Positions 47,061 to 57,159 of a DNA stretch of 64,000 bases are shown one piece after another; the first letter of the stretch is position 1, and every line of letters begins with the position of its first letter. This DNA is from Halomonas colorata (GTDB lineage: Bacteria > Pseudomonadota > Gammaproteobacteria > Pseudomonadales > Halomonadaceae), in contig NZ_JABUZA010000002.1 of assembly GCF_014897985.1 (NCBI RefSeq), forward strand, positions 1-64,000, read 5' to 3'. The notes under the pieces were generated by a model. The model was not told where the DNA came from. It searched no databases and saw only the letters and a list, made by a program, of their open reading frames with translations. The position numbers and the translations under genes are program-made.

Positions 47061-48002
47061 TCATGATGCGGCGCTCTGCTTGCCAGCCGTTTGCAGGATC
47101 TGTACGACCAGGTCATCAAATTCGATACCGGCATACGCAGCGGCTTGCGGTACAAGACTGTGATCGGTCATGCCCGGCACCGTATTGACTTCGATCAGCC
47201 AGAACTGCCCCTTTGCATCGCGCATGACGTCTACCCGCCCCCAGCCCTCACAGCCGATTGCTGCAAAGGCTTCACGGCACAGCCCGGCAAGCTCGGCTTC
47301 ATCCGCGCCTGAGAGCCCGCAGGGCAAGTGGTACTGAGTGGTATTGGAAACGTATTTGGCCTCAAAATCGTAAAAGCCGCCGGGCACTTCTACACGAATG
47401 GCGGGCAGCACCTGCTCATTCAGCAGTGCCACGGTATATTCATCACCTACCACAAAGCGCTCGGCCATGACGCGGGCATCAAACTGAGCGGCTTCGCGGT
47501 AGGCGGCTTCCAGCGCCTCGCGCGTTTTGACGATACTGATACCCAGCGTGGAACCTTCATGCACCGGCTTTACCATCATTGGCAAGCCAAGCGTTGCCAC
47601 GACACCATCCCAATCAGAGCCCTTATTGAGCATGATGCTTTCTGGGGTAGGCAACCCAATGGCCTGCCACACCTGCTTGGTACGCTGCTTGTCCATGCCC
47701 AGCGCCGAGGCGAGTACGCCGCTACCGGTGTAGGGAATGTTCAAGAGCTCGAGCGCGCCTTGCAGCGTGCCATCCTCACCGCCCCGACCGTGCAGAGCAA
47801 TGAACACCGCCGAGGGTGCCAGCGCCTCTAGCCCGACCAACCCCTTATCACGCAGATCATAGCCTTCTGCGTTCACCTTCTGGCGCTTTAGGGCCTCGAG
47901 AACGGCCGCGCCACTTTTAAGCGACACTTCACGTTCAGCAGAGGAGCCGCCATACACCACGACTACGCGAGAGCGATCCACTTGGGCGTTATCTGCGCTC
48001 AC
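47061..48002 (-). CDS. ddl: D-alanine--D-alanine ligase
   Basis: 313 residues. ATP-grasp enzyme that makes D-Ala-D-Ala for the peptidoglycan stem. [53 protein letters not shown] and [16 protein letters not shown] are the family motifs. It is the DdlB-type copy within the dcw cluster and overlaps murC by four bases. Confidence 0.96.
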   Translation of the reverse strand: MSADNAQVDRSRVVVVYGGSSAEREVSLKSGAAVLEALKRQKVNAEGYDLRDKGLVGLEALAPSAVFIALHGRGGEDGTLQGALELLNIPYTGSGVLASALGMDKQRTKQVWQAIGLPTPESIMLNKGSDWDGVVATLGLPMMVKPVHEGSTLGISIVKTREALEAAYREAAQFDARVMAERFVVGDEYTVALLNEQVLPAIRVEVPGGFYDFEAKYVSNTTQYHLPCGLSGADEAELAGLCREAFAAIGCEGWGRVDVMRDAKGQFWLIEVNTVPGMTDHSLVPQAAAYAGIEFDDLVVQILQTAGKQSAAS

Positions 48003-49468
48003 AGCTCTACCTCACTTAATACCAGTTCAGCCTGGGCTAAAGAGAGCGAAATCCCGCCAACATCGCCCGCCCCTTGAGTAATTAAAATATCGTTTGGACG
48101 CAATACGTTCGCCAGCAGTGCGGGTAATTCCTGCTTATGCTCGATAAACAGCGGATCCACTTCGCCACGCTGGCGAATCGAGCCGGCAAGCGCACGCCCG
48201 TCAGCGCCAGGTATAACGGCTTCACCGGCACTGTAGACATCTAGAAGTACCAGCGTATCGACCTGTGAAAGGACCCTAACAAAATCTTCATACAAGTCAC
48301 GCGTCCGGCTATAGCGATGAGGCTGATAAAGCATGACCAAACGACGCTCCGGCCAGCCTGCACGCACCGCTTTGATAACCATATCCACTTCACGGGGATG
48401 ATGGCCGTAATCGTCTACCAGCATAATTTCGCCGGAGGCTTTAGGCGCCGGAAAATGGCCGTGAACCTGAAAACGCCGCCCTACCCCGGCAAAGCTTGCC
48501 AAGCCACGCAGGATAGCCGCATCGCTCACGCCTGCATCGGTTGCGACCACAATCGCCGCCATCGCGTTTAGCGCGTTATGCCTCCCTGGCATGGCCAAAC
48601 AAATATGCAAAGGCTCGGCGCTACCAGGGCGCAGCGCGGTAAACGTGACTTCACCGCCCTGCTGGGCAAAATCCACAATGCGGTAATCCGCATCGGCGTC
48701 AAACCCATAGGTCACAAACTGCCGTTTAACCTGCTCACACAGTTCACGGACGTGCGGGTCATCAATACACAGTACGGCCAGTCCATAAAAAGGCAGATTA
48801 TGTAAAAACTCGATGAAGGTGCTTTTTAGACGCTCAAAATCGCCGCCGTAAGTAGCCATATGATCCGCGTCGATATTGGTTACAATCGACATCATCGGCT
48901 GAAGATGAAGGAATGAAGCATCCGACTCATCGGCCTCAGCGACCAGATAATCGCCTTCACCCAAGCGGGCATTCGCGCCGGCGCTGGTTAAACGCCCGCC
49001 AATCACAAAGGTCGGGTCCAGGCCGCCCTCGGCCAACAGCGTCGCCGTCAGGCTCGTGGTTGTGGTTTTACCATGCGTTCCAGCGACCGCAATGCCATGA
49101 CGAAAGCGCATTAATTCAGCCAGCATCTCAGCGCGCCGCACCACGGGCACGCGATGCTCATGCGCCCAGCGAATTTCAGGATTGGTCGTATCCACGGCAC
49201 TTGAAACAACGACTACGTCCGCCCCTTCCACATTGGCTTCAGCGTGGCCAATATCAACGCGAATACCGCATTGGCGCAACCGCTCGACAACGGAAGAGGC
49301 TTTCATATCACTGCCGCTAACCTTGTAACCTTGGTTTGCCAATACTTCGGCAATACCACACATACCCGCACCGCCAATGCCTACAAAATGGATGTGCTGA
49401 ATACGGCGCATCGCTGGGCCGCTGGGCATACTCCGTTGCGGTAAGGGCTGAGTTACTGAGTCGGTCAC
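47999..49468 (-). CDS. murC: UDP-N-acetylmuramate--L-alanine ligase
   Basis: 489 residues. Adds the first amino acid to UDP-MurNAc. [16 protein letters not shown], the ATP loop GTHGKTTTT and YGHHPREVD are characteristic. The longest frame begins at an ATG overlapping murG by 36 bases with no usable site; the GTG chosen lies seven bases after AAGGAG and overlaps the murG stop as GTGA. The first 18 residues before [11 protein letters not shown] are variable, so an internal ATG is also possible. Confidence 0.94.
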   Translation of the reverse strand: MTDSVTQPLPQRSMPSGPAMRRIQHIHFVGIGGAGMCGIAEVLANQGYKVSGSDMKASSVVERLRQCGIRVDIGHAEANVEGADVVVVSSAVDTTNPEIRWAHEHRVPVVRRAEMLAELMRFRHGIAVAGTHGKTTTTSLTATLLAEGGLDPTFVIGGRLTSAGANARLGEGDYLVAEADESDASFLHLQPMMSIVTNIDADHMATYGGDFERLKSTFIEFLHNLPFYGLAVLCIDDPHVRELCEQVKRQFVTYGFDADADYRIVDFAQQGGEVTFTALRPGSAEPLHICLAMPGRHNALNAMAAIVVATDAGVSDAAILRGLASFAGVGRRFQVHGHFPAPKASGEIMLVDDYGHHPREVDMVIKAVRAGWPERRLVMLYQPHRYSRTRDLYEDFVRVLSQVDTLVLLDVYSAGEAVIPGADGRALAGSIRQRGEVDPLFIEHKQELPALLANVLRPNDILITQGAGDVGGISLSLAQAELVLSEVEL

Positions 49469-50562
49469 ACTGCTTCTCCTTTCGGTAATATCGCCAGACA
49501 TCCTTCGGCTAATCGCTCAGTGGCGTCTAAATAGGCCGCTTGGCGCGCGCGTGATGCCATCAGTGCTAGCGTCGCGGGCTCTAACAAGTCGCTCAAGTAA
49601 TGCGCCAACCGATCAGGCGTTAACGCAGACTGGACAACACACAGGGCTGCACCGGCTTTGACCAATACATCGGCATTAACCCGCTGATGGTCATCCACCG
49701 CAAACGGAAAAGGCACCAGCAGTGACGGCTTGGCTGCCGCGGCAAGCTCCGCTACCGTCAACGCGCCTGACCGACATACCACAAGGTCAGCCCAGTCATA
49801 AGCCGCCGCCATATCATCAATAAAGGGCGTCACCTCAGCGTCTATACCGTATTTGGCATAGCCTTCGGCTGTTAGCACATCCCGCGACTTGCCCGCCTGG
49901 TGGCGAATTTCAGGACGCGTTTCAGTCGGCAAACTGGCAACCGCCTGAGGCAAACGCTCATTTAAAGCTACCGCCCCCAGGGACCCCCCCACCACCAACA
50001 GGCGCAGCGGGCGGCCCTGCAGCACTTGCACGGTACGCGGCGTTTCACCCAGCGTGGCAATTTCTTCGCGCACGGGGTTACCAATCACCTCAGCACGCTC
50101 GCCAAACGCTTCGGGAAAGGCGGCGTAACTGCGTGTGGCTAAGCGTGATAACACGCGATTGGTTAGCCCCGCGACGGCATTTTGTTCATGTACTACCAGC
50201 GGTATACGCGACAGCCAGGCGGCAAGACCACCGGGGCCACTGGCAAAACCACCCAGCCCGACGACCAGCTGAGGTTTAAACGTGCTAATAACCTGGCGTG
50301 CCTGCCATACCGCCCGGGTAAGGTTGACCGGTGCTTTGAGCCATCCAGCCGCGCCATTACCGCGCAATCCGCTCACCGCAATAGTGTGCAGCTTGATACC
50401 AGCGTCAGGCACCAGCCGGTTTTCAATGCCGCGGGGGCTGCCCAGCCACTCAACCTCGATATTCTGTGCTTTGAGCGCACGAGCCAGAGAAAGCGCGGGC
50501 ACGACATGCCCCCCGGTTCCTCCTGCCATGATTAAAACGCGCCGATGTGCGTGCGTCGTCAC
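49465..50562 (-). CDS. murG: UDP-GlcNAc:undecaprenyl-PP-MurNAc-pentapeptide transferase
   Basis: 365 residues. Peripheral glycosyltransferase that converts lipid I to lipid II. The N-terminal [13 protein letters not shown] loop, [21 protein letters not shown] and the C-terminal [24 protein letters not shown] donor site are all present. Four-base overlap with murC. Confidence 0.97.
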   Translation of the reverse strand: MTTHAHRRVLIMAGGTGGHVVPALSLARALKAQNIEVEWLGSPRGIENRLVPDAGIKLHTIAVSGLRGNGAAGWLKAPVNLTRAVWQARQVISTFKPQLVVGLGGFASGPGGLAAWLSRIPLVVHEQNAVAGLTNRVLSRLATRSYAAFPEAFGERAEVIGNPVREEIATLGETPRTVQVLQGRPLRLLVVGGSLGAVALNERLPQAVASLPTETRPEIRHQAGKSRDVLTAEGYAKYGIDAEVTPFIDDMAAAYDWADLVVCRSGALTVAELAAAAKPSLLVPFPFAVDDHQRVNADVLVKAGAALCVVQSALTPDRLAHYLSDLLEPATLALMASRARQAAYLDATERLAEGCLAILPKGEAV

Positions 50563-50583
50563 AAACGACTCCTTAACAAAGTA

Positions 50584-51765
50584 TTACGATAATCGCGGTT
50601 CGCTGCGCGATTTATAAGGGGTTGGCGTACGGCGCGGCCGGTGTCTGGTTTCCGCATCTACGCGCAGCAATAAGCCAATCATCATACCGATGACCAGCAG
50701 GCTCGACCCGCCATAACTTACCAGCGGTAGCGTCAGCCCCTTGGTGGGCAACAAACCTGAGCTAACCGCCATATTAATAAATGCCTGAGAGGCAATAACA
50801 AAGCCGATACCGTAACTCACATAGGCACCGAAAAGATGACCCGCGAGCTCAGCCTTACGTCCAATCAGCATGGCCCGGCTAACCAGTAACGCAAACAGCA
50901 GTATGACTACGATTGCCCCAATCATGCCCAGCTCTTCGGCAATGACCGCAAAGATAAAATCAGTATGGGCTTCGGGTAGATAGTGCAGCTTTTGAACGCT
51001 ATTGCCTAACCCGGTGCCGGTTACATGACCACGTCCAAAGGCAATCAATGCCTGGGTAAGCTGATACCCGGTCGCGAACTGATCGGCCCAAGGGTCTAAA
51101 AAACTGGTCCAGCGAGCTAAGCGATACGGCTCTAATACCACCAACATCACCGCCCCGGCGGCGAGTGCCCCGCCACTACCAATCAGTAAAACAAGCGATG
51201 CGCCGCTCATCATCAGCATGCCAATCACACATACTGAGTACACCACCATACCGCCAAAGTCGGGTGCTAAAAACAGCAAACTGGCCGGCACGGCCAATAC
51301 CGCGATAGGCCGCCATAGCGTAAACGCACGAAGGCGCAAATCGTAGGTGAAGCGCGACATAAACATCGCCATGTAAAAAATAAGGCCAATCTTGCCAAGC
51401 TCTGACACCTGGAGGTTAGGCAGCGGCCCGGGCAGCGCTATCCAACGCTTACTGCCGTTAATTTCCTGACCGAACAGCAATACCACCACCAACAGCCCAA
51501 TACTGATTAAGAAAATAAGTGCCGCATTTTGCCGCCAGGCCTCAAGCGGTACGCTGAGCATAAACAGACAGCCTAACGCTGCCACCACCAAGAAAATGCC
51601 GTGCTGGCGGAAGTAGTAAAAACTATTATCTAAAAGGCCTACCGAGGCAGAACTAACCATCACCCAGCCTAAGCCGGCGAGTGCCACAGCGGCGGCAATT
51701 AACCATATATCGCAGGGTAAATCACGCGTAGTTAGTACGCGATGCAAGCGCTGTACTCGGCTCAT
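50584..51765 (-). CDS. ftsW: Lipid II polymerase FtsW
   Basis: 393 residues. SEDS-family membrane glycosyltransferase that polymerises septal peptidoglycan with FtsI. About ten membrane helices; the catalytic aspartate region is LLFLAPDFGGMVV, and LPEAHTDFIFAVIAEELG and GLTLPLVSYGGSSL are SEDS signatures. It overlaps murD by four bases. The N- and C-terminal tails are basic and cytoplasmic. Confidence 0.95.
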   Translation of the reverse strand: MSRVQRLHRVLTTRDLPCDIWLIAAAVALAGLGWVMVSSASVGLLDNSFYYFRQHGIFLVVAALGCLFMLSVPLEAWRQNAALIFLISIGLLVVVLLFGQEINGSKRWIALPGPLPNLQVSELGKIGLIFYMAMFMSRFTYDLRLRAFTLWRPIAVLAVPASLLFLAPDFGGMVVYSVCVIGMLMMSGASLVLLIGSGGALAAGAVMLVVLEPYRLARWTSFLDPWADQFATGYQLTQALIAFGRGHVTGTGLGNSVQKLHYLPEAHTDFIFAVIAEELGMIGAIVVILLFALLVSRAMLIGRKAELAGHLFGAYVSYGIGFVIASQAFINMAVSSGLLPTKGLTLPLVSYGGSSLLVIGMMIGLLLRVDAETRHRPRRTPTPYKSRSEPRLS

Positions 51766-53141
51766 AAGGATACCTCCGCCGCTTTGTTTTCGACCCAGTC
51801 ACGAAAAGCCTTACCGCGGGCCTCATAGCCGGCAAACTGATCAAAACTCGCGCACGCAGGCGATAAGAGTACGCAGTCACCGGGCCTGGCTAAGGCGAAA
51901 GCCTCCTCCATCGCCTGCGTTAAATCCCTCACTTGCCGCACCGGCACCTGCGAGGTTATAGCCTGGGCGATGCGACCACTATCTGCGCCAAACAGTAGCG
52001 CCTGACGCGCGCAGCGCGCCAAAGGTGTGGCAAGCGGTGTAAAGTCAGCCCCCTTACCAACGCCACCGGCAAGCCAGATTAGGCGACCTTCAAGCGTAGC
52101 GCCAAGCCCCTGGATCGCCGCCAATGTGGCGCCCACGTTGGTACCTTTAGAGTCGTTTACCCAGGTAACGTCGTTAATATGCGCCACCGTTTCACTACGA
52201 TGCGGCAGTCCGGTAAACGTTTTAAGGGTATCGATCATGGCAGATGCGTTAAGCCCTAACGCCTGGCCCATGGCAAGCGCTGCCAAGGCATTGGCATAGT
52301 TATGCTGGCCGGCCATTTTCAATTCGCGAGCGGAAAGCCACTGAGTCTGCCCTTGCATTAGTTTGAGATCAGCCTCCTCCCAAACGAGCCCCCAGTGGTT
52401 GTCTAAGGGCGCATTCACTGAAAACCGGATAGTCGCCACGTCTTCCTGGGAAGGCCAGGTCAAAGGGTCATCCTGGTTAACAATGACATGCTGTGCACCG
52501 ATAAAGATGCGCTGTTTGACCTGGCGGTAGGCCTGCATATCGCCATGCCTGTCCAAATGATCTTCACAAAGATTTAAAAACGCAGCGGCCTTGGCGCCTA
52601 ACGCTGGCGTGGTTTCCAGCTGAAAGCTGGAAAGCTCTAGAATATACAGCTCGGCATCGGGCTGGTCGGCTAACAGGTCGAGCGCGGGAGTGCCGAGATT
52701 CCCCCCCACCGCTACCCGCAAGCCAGCGGCTTTGGCCATTTCACCCAGTAATGTGGTCACCGTGGATTTAGCATTAGAGCCGGTAATTGCGGCAATCGGC
52801 ACTTGGTTGGCCCGCACAAACAGAGCGGTTTCGCCCACCACCATCGAGTCCCCTGTATGCGGGTTGATACGTTCAGCCAAGCCCTCCAGCCCGGGCGTTG
52901 CGGGATCAACACCAGGGCTAAGCACCACTTCATGGGCATCGGTAAAATCCAGCGCGGTTAGCGGGCCACACACCACATCCACACCGGGATGAGCCGCATG
53001 AAAAGCCGCAAGGCCCGGCGGCTCACTGCGAGTGTCCGCCACCATGAAGGGCATATTCGTGCGTGCCAAATGCCGACAAATTGCTCGACCTGAAAGCCCT
53101 AGGCCAACGACAACGCTCATTCCGTTAGGTACTCGCACCAT
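51762..53141 (-). CDS. murD: UDP-N-acetylmuramoylalanine--D-glutamate ligase
   Basis: 459 residues. Adds D-glutamate to the peptidoglycan precursor. VVGLGLSGRAICRHL forms the N-terminal fold, GSNAKSTVTTLL the ATP loop, and FLNLCEDHLDRHG and WVNDSKGTNVGATLAA follow. The start has a strong AAGGAG site. A 56-base gap separates it from mraY. Confidence 0.96.
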   Translation of the reverse strand: MVRVPNGMSVVVGLGLSGRAICRHLARTNMPFMVADTRSEPPGLAAFHAAHPGVDVVCGPLTALDFTDAHEVVLSPGVDPATPGLEGLAERINPHTGDSMVVGETALFVRANQVPIAAITGSNAKSTVTTLLGEMAKAAGLRVAVGGNLGTPALDLLADQPDAELYILELSSFQLETTPALGAKAAAFLNLCEDHLDRHGDMQAYRQVKQRIFIGAQHVIVNQDDPLTWPSQEDVATIRFSVNAPLDNHWGLVWEEADLKLMQGQTQWLSARELKMAGQHNYANALAALAMGQALGLNASAMIDTLKTFTGLPHRSETVAHINDVTWVNDSKGTNVGATLAAIQGLGATLEGRLIWLAGGVGKGADFTPLATPLARCARQALLFGADSGRIAQAITSQVPVRQVRDLTQAMEEAFALARPGDCVLLSPACASFDQFAGYEARGKAFRDWVENKAAEVSL

Positions 53142-53197
53142 ATCTGGCTCCTTTGCGTTATACGCTTAAGGCTGCAGCGGCCCTATCACCGCATCGA

Positions 53198-54280
53198 TTA
53201 ACGAACCTTGAGCGTCGCGAGGCCCAGTAGTACCAATACCACGGTAATGATCCAGAAACGCACAATGACACGTGGCTCCGGCCAGCCTTTCAATTCGAAG
53301 TGGTGATGTAGCGGCGCCATGCGAAAAATACGCCGTCCGGTCATTTTATAAGACCCCACCTGCAGTATGACCGACAGGGTTTCGACGACAAAAATACCGC
53401 CCATAATGAACAGGACGATTTCCTGGCGAACAATTACCGCGACCACGCCAAGCGCTGCACCTAACGCAAGCGCGCCTACATCGCCCATAAATACCTGGGC
53501 GGGATAGGTGTTGAACCACAAAAAGCCGAGCCCTGCTCCGGCGATGGTCGCACAGAAAATCGCAAGCTCCCCGGTACCGTTAATAAACGGAATATGCAGG
53601 TAGTTGGCGAATACAGCATTACCACTGGCATAAGCAAAGACTGACAAGCCCATCGCCACCAGCACGGTGGGCATGATCGCCAAGCCATCCAAACCATCGG
53701 TTAGGTTCACCGCGTTGGAACTACCCACAATCACAAAGTAGGTCAGCACGATATAAAACACGCCCAGCGGCAGCGCGATATCTTTAAACAGCGGCACGAG
53801 GAGGCTGGTTTCGGCCGGCGTCGCTGCCGTGAAATAAAGCACAAATGCCGCACCAAGCCCGACCACTGACTGCCAAAAGTACTTCCAGCGAGCGGGCAGA
53901 CCGCGGGGATTTTTCTCAACCACCTTGCGGTAATCATCAACCCAGCCAATGGCTCCGAATCCCAGCGTTACGGCTAGCACCACCCACACATAATGGTTGG
54001 TTAAATCGCCCCAGATGAAAGTACTGATAGCCATCGCCAGCAAAATCATCACGCCACCCATGGTAGGCGTGCCCGCTTTTGAAAGATGGGATTGCGGACC
54101 ATCATCGCGCACGGCCTGGCCTATCTGGCCTTCAACGAGCCGACGGATTACCCACGGCCCCAACCAAAGGCAGAGCATAAGAGAGGTAAGTGCCGCCAAG
54201 ATGACGCGCAAAGTGAGATAGTTGAAAACCTGAAAGCCCGTTTGGTACTGAGCTAGAAAATTCGCCAAGTGAAGTAACAT
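53198..54280 (-). CDS. mraY: Phospho-N-acetylmuramoyl-pentapeptide transferase
   Basis: 360 residues. Integral membrane enzyme that makes lipid I. About ten helices; [21 protein letters not shown] with the paired aspartates, [13 protein letters not shown] and the [11 protein letters not shown] and [14 protein letters not shown] loops are diagnostic. It lies nine bases after murF. Confidence 0.97.
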   Translation of the reverse strand: MLLHLANFLAQYQTGFQVFNYLTLRVILAALTSLMLCLWLGPWVIRRLVEGQIGQAVRDDGPQSHLSKAGTPTMGGVMILLAMAISTFIWGDLTNHYVWVVLAVTLGFGAIGWVDDYRKVVEKNPRGLPARWKYFWQSVVGLGAAFVLYFTAATPAETSLLVPLFKDIALPLGVFYIVLTYFVIVGSSNAVNLTDGLDGLAIMPTVLVAMGLSVFAYASGNAVFANYLHIPFINGTGELAIFCATIAGAGLGFLWFNTYPAQVFMGDVGALALGAALGVVAVIVRQEIVLFIMGGIFVVETLSVILQVGSYKMTGRRIFRMAPLHHHFELKGWPEPRVIVRFWIITVVLVLLGLATLKVR

Positions 54281-54289
54281 GAACGGCGT

Positions 54290-55648
54290 TTACCTTATTT
54301 CATCCGAGCGCAGCGCAGCAATGATTTGCTCCATACCCGCGCTGCGCGACCCTTTCACCAGAAGCGTGGTGGCGGGCGGCAAAGTATTAATGACATGACG
54401 CGTTAGCGTCTCGTGGTCGTCAAAATGCTGCCCGTGACCAAAGGCGTCACAGGCCGAACGCGCAGCATCACCCAGCGTCAGCAGCCTGTCGATGCCAAGC
54501 TCAGCCGCGTAACGGCCAACCTCGGCATGCAATGTTTCAGCGTCATCGCCAAGTTCACCCATGGCGCCCAGCGCACACCAGCGTGGCGCAGGAAAACGCA
54601 TCAATGTTTCCATCGCAGCCTTGACCGCTCCGGGGTTGGCATTATACGTATCGTCGAGCAGCGTGGCACCGTGCAATCCGGGTACGATGCTTAGTCGCGC
54701 GTTAAGTACCGGCAGATTTTGCAAACCGGCCATAACATCGGCAGGCGTAATACCGACCGCCAATGCAGCCGCCGCTGCTGCCAGCGCATTGCTGACGTTA
54801 TGCTTACCCAGCAAAGCAAGCTGTACATTACCCAGCGGCTTACCATGCTGAACAAGCGTGAAAGCATACCGCCCCTGGGAGTCACAAGAAAGCGCCGACG
54901 CGCATACATCCGCTGAGCTATCAAACCCAAAGCTGATGACGCGCCGGGGAGCCGCACAGGCAGCCCAGAAGGCGTAGTAATGGTCATCGCGATTAAGTAC
55001 CGCAACGCCCTGATCGCTTAAACCGTTGAGCAGCTCGCTTTTCGCCTGAGCAATAAGGCCCATGCCGCCAAACTCACCAATGTGCGCACCCGTAACATTG
55101 GTGATAATAGCCACATCAGGCAGCGTTAAACGGCTAGACCAGGCAATTTCGCCCAGATGGTTCGCCCCCAGCTCGACTACGCCCGCTTGATGCTCTTCGG
55201 TTAGTCTTAAAAGCGTTAACGGAACGCCAATATCGTTATTGAGGTTGCCTTGGGTCGCCAGCACGTCACCGAGAGGCGCCAGCAAGGCAGCGGTCATTTC
55301 CTTGACCGTTGTCTTACCGCTATTACCCGTGACGCCGACCAACGGTATAGACCAGCGGCCACGCCAGGCACCGGCTAAAAGCCCCAATCCAAGGCGAGTA
55401 TCCGGACATACAAGCTGGGGCAGCGGGCTATCTACCTGCTCTTCAACCAATGCTGCGGCAGCACCCTGCTCGTAGGCCTGTCCGATAAAATCATGACCGT
55501 TAAAGCGCGGCCCTTTCAACGCTACGAACAGGCAGCCGGGCACAATTTTTCGGGTATCGGTAGCCACAGCCGTCAGCTCTAACGCGGCTTGATCTTCAGA
55601 TATTGCTACACCCAGCGCCGTTGCTACCTCAGCAAGCGTCCAGCTCAT
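54290..55648 (-). CDS. murF: UDP-MurNAc-tripeptide:D-alanyl-D-alanine ligase
   Basis: 452 residues. Adds D-Ala-D-Ala, completing the pentapeptide. GVTGNSGKTTVKEM is the ATP loop, with ELGANHLGEIAW and LLDDTYNANPGAVKAAME following. The C-terminal LLVKGSRSAGMEQI is typical. It overlaps murE by four bases. Confidence 0.96.
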   Translation of the reverse strand: MSWTLAEVATALGVAISEDQAALELTAVATDTRKIVPGCLFVALKGPRFNGHDFIGQAYEQGAAAALVEEQVDSPLPQLVCPDTRLGLGLLAGAWRGRWSIPLVGVTGNSGKTTVKEMTAALLAPLGDVLATQGNLNNDIGVPLTLLRLTEEHQAGVVELGANHLGEIAWSSRLTLPDVAIITNVTGAHIGEFGGMGLIAQAKSELLNGLSDQGVAVLNRDDHYYAFWAACAAPRRVISFGFDSSADVCASALSCDSQGRYAFTLVQHGKPLGNVQLALLGKHNVSNALAAAAAALAVGITPADVMAGLQNLPVLNARLSIVPGLHGATLLDDTYNANPGAVKAAMETLMRFPAPRWCALGAMGELGDDAETLHAEVGRYAAELGIDRLLTLGDAARSACDAFGHGQHFDDHETLTRHVINTLPPATTLLVKGSRSAGMEQIIAALRSDEIR

Positions 55649-57141
55649 GGTGCATGGCTCCGTAACGCGAAGGCCCGTAACACTTCATCTTCATCGTTAT
55701 AGGCATGGCGTACGCCATTGATTTCCTGATAGGCCTCGTGGCCTTTTCCAGCAATAAGCACCACATCGTTGTCACCAGCCTGTTGAATCGTTTGGCTAAT
55801 GGCATGACGACGATCACCTATTTCGATTGGTACCGCAGCCGAGGAGAGCCCCGCGATAATTTGCTGGCGAATCTGCTCTGCTGGCTCGCCCCGCGGGTTG
55901 TCATCGGTGACAACTACCTGGTCTGCGAGCAGCTCCGCCGCTTTGGCCATTTCTGCACGCTTACCCGTATCGCGCTCACCGCCACAGCCAAACACACACC
56001 AAAGCTTACCCGCTTGACCTAAGTGCGCGCGCAGGGCTTGCAATGCACTGTGCAGCGCATCCGGCGTATGGGCATAATCAATCACAACACTGGGCGTTGA
56101 TTTCGCGTGGTACAGCGCCATACGCCCAGGTACTGGATCAAGTGCTGCGGCCGCCTCGAACAACGGGTCAATCGCTTGACCCAGACCGTAAAGCACAGCC
56201 ATCGCCAACAGGACGTTATCCAGGTTAAAACGGCCCATCAGGCCTAGCGTCAATACGCGTTCGCCTTCCGGCGTGGCAATTAGCGCCTGCTGGCCCGTTT
56301 CTTTCAGTTGGACATCCAGCACCCGAAAGGTAACAGCTTCATCCTGGCCGGTGGCTAATACGCGCACGCGCTGATCACAGCCAGCCAGCATCAACCGGGC
56401 CAGAGGATCGTCCGCATTCACAACGGCAAGCTCGAGCTCGCTACGCCGAAAAAGCTTGGCTTTAGCTGCCGCATAGGCAGCCATACTGCCGTGGTAATCA
56501 AGATGATCGCGGGTCAGATTGGTAAATACGCCAACTTTTACGTCGACAGCGTCCAGGCGGTATTGATCCAACGCGTGCGAGGAGGCCTCAAGCGCCACTC
56601 GCTTGATCCCCTGGCGGGAAAGCTCGCCAAGCGTTGCCTGTAATGCCAAAGGACCTGGCGTGGTCAAGCCACTATCAGCCAGCTGGCCAGGGCGGCCAAC
56701 GCCTAATGTACCGATCACACCAGCAGCAGTACCCAGGGCCTCGCTCAACGCCGCAATATAATGTGTGACGGAGCTTTTCCCATTGGTGCCTGTTACGGCG
56801 ATCACTTCAAGATCAGTAGGCACATCAAAAAGCTGCCTGCCCAGCTCGCCTAAACGTACGGATAAGTGAGGCAGGTAGAGTACTCGTTCTTCCCAAACAG
56901 CATGGGGCTGCTTGGTATGCGCTAACACTAGCGAAGCGCCCTGCTCCAGCGCCACTTCAATATAGTCACGCCCATCGCCCTGACTACCCGGCACGGCAAC
57001 AAACACATCACCTGCTGCCAGCTTGCGTGAATCGGTAATCAAACGCAGCGACTCAGGCAGTGCGGGTAGTGTCTGAGTAAAGGGCTCATTCGGCCATACG
57101 CTACCCAGCGCTTCCCATAAATCATTGGGAGCCAACGTCAT
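55645..57141 (-). CDS. murE: UDP-MurNAc-L-Ala-D-Glu:meso-diaminopimelate ligase
   Basis: 498 residues. Adds meso-diaminopimelate to the precursor. AVTGTNGKSSVTHYIA is the ATP loop; LEASSHALDQYR and NLTRDHLDYHGSM follow. DDNPRGEPAEQI carries the DNPR motif that selects diaminopimelate over lysine, as expected for a Gram-negative. Confidence 0.97.
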   Translation of the reverse strand: MTLAPNDLWEALGSVWPNEPFTQTLPALPESLRLITDSRKLAAGDVFVAVPGSQGDGRDYIEVALEQGASLVLAHTKQPHAVWEERVLYLPHLSVRLGELGRQLFDVPTDLEVIAVTGTNGKSSVTHYIAALSEALGTAAGVIGTLGVGRPGQLADSGLTTPGPLALQATLGELSRQGIKRVALEASSHALDQYRLDAVDVKVGVFTNLTRDHLDYHGSMAAYAAAKAKLFRRSELELAVVNADDPLARLMLAGCDQRVRVLATGQDEAVTFRVLDVQLKETGQQALIATPEGERVLTLGLMGRFNLDNVLLAMAVLYGLGQAIDPLFEAAAALDPVPGRMALYHAKSTPSVVIDYAHTPDALHSALQALRAHLGQAGKLWCVFGCGGERDTGKRAEMAKAAELLADQVVVTDDNPRGEPAEQIRQQIIAGLSSAAVPIEIGDRRHAISQTIQQAGDNDVVLIAGKGHEAYQEINGVRHAYNDEDEVLRAFALRSHAP

Positions 57142-57159
57142 GCAATCTCCTTAGTCATG

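Noticed and set aside
52740-52790. MurD ATP loop reads GSNAKST instead of GTNGKST
   Set aside because: This variant is normal in gammaproteobacterial MurD and does not suggest loss of activity.
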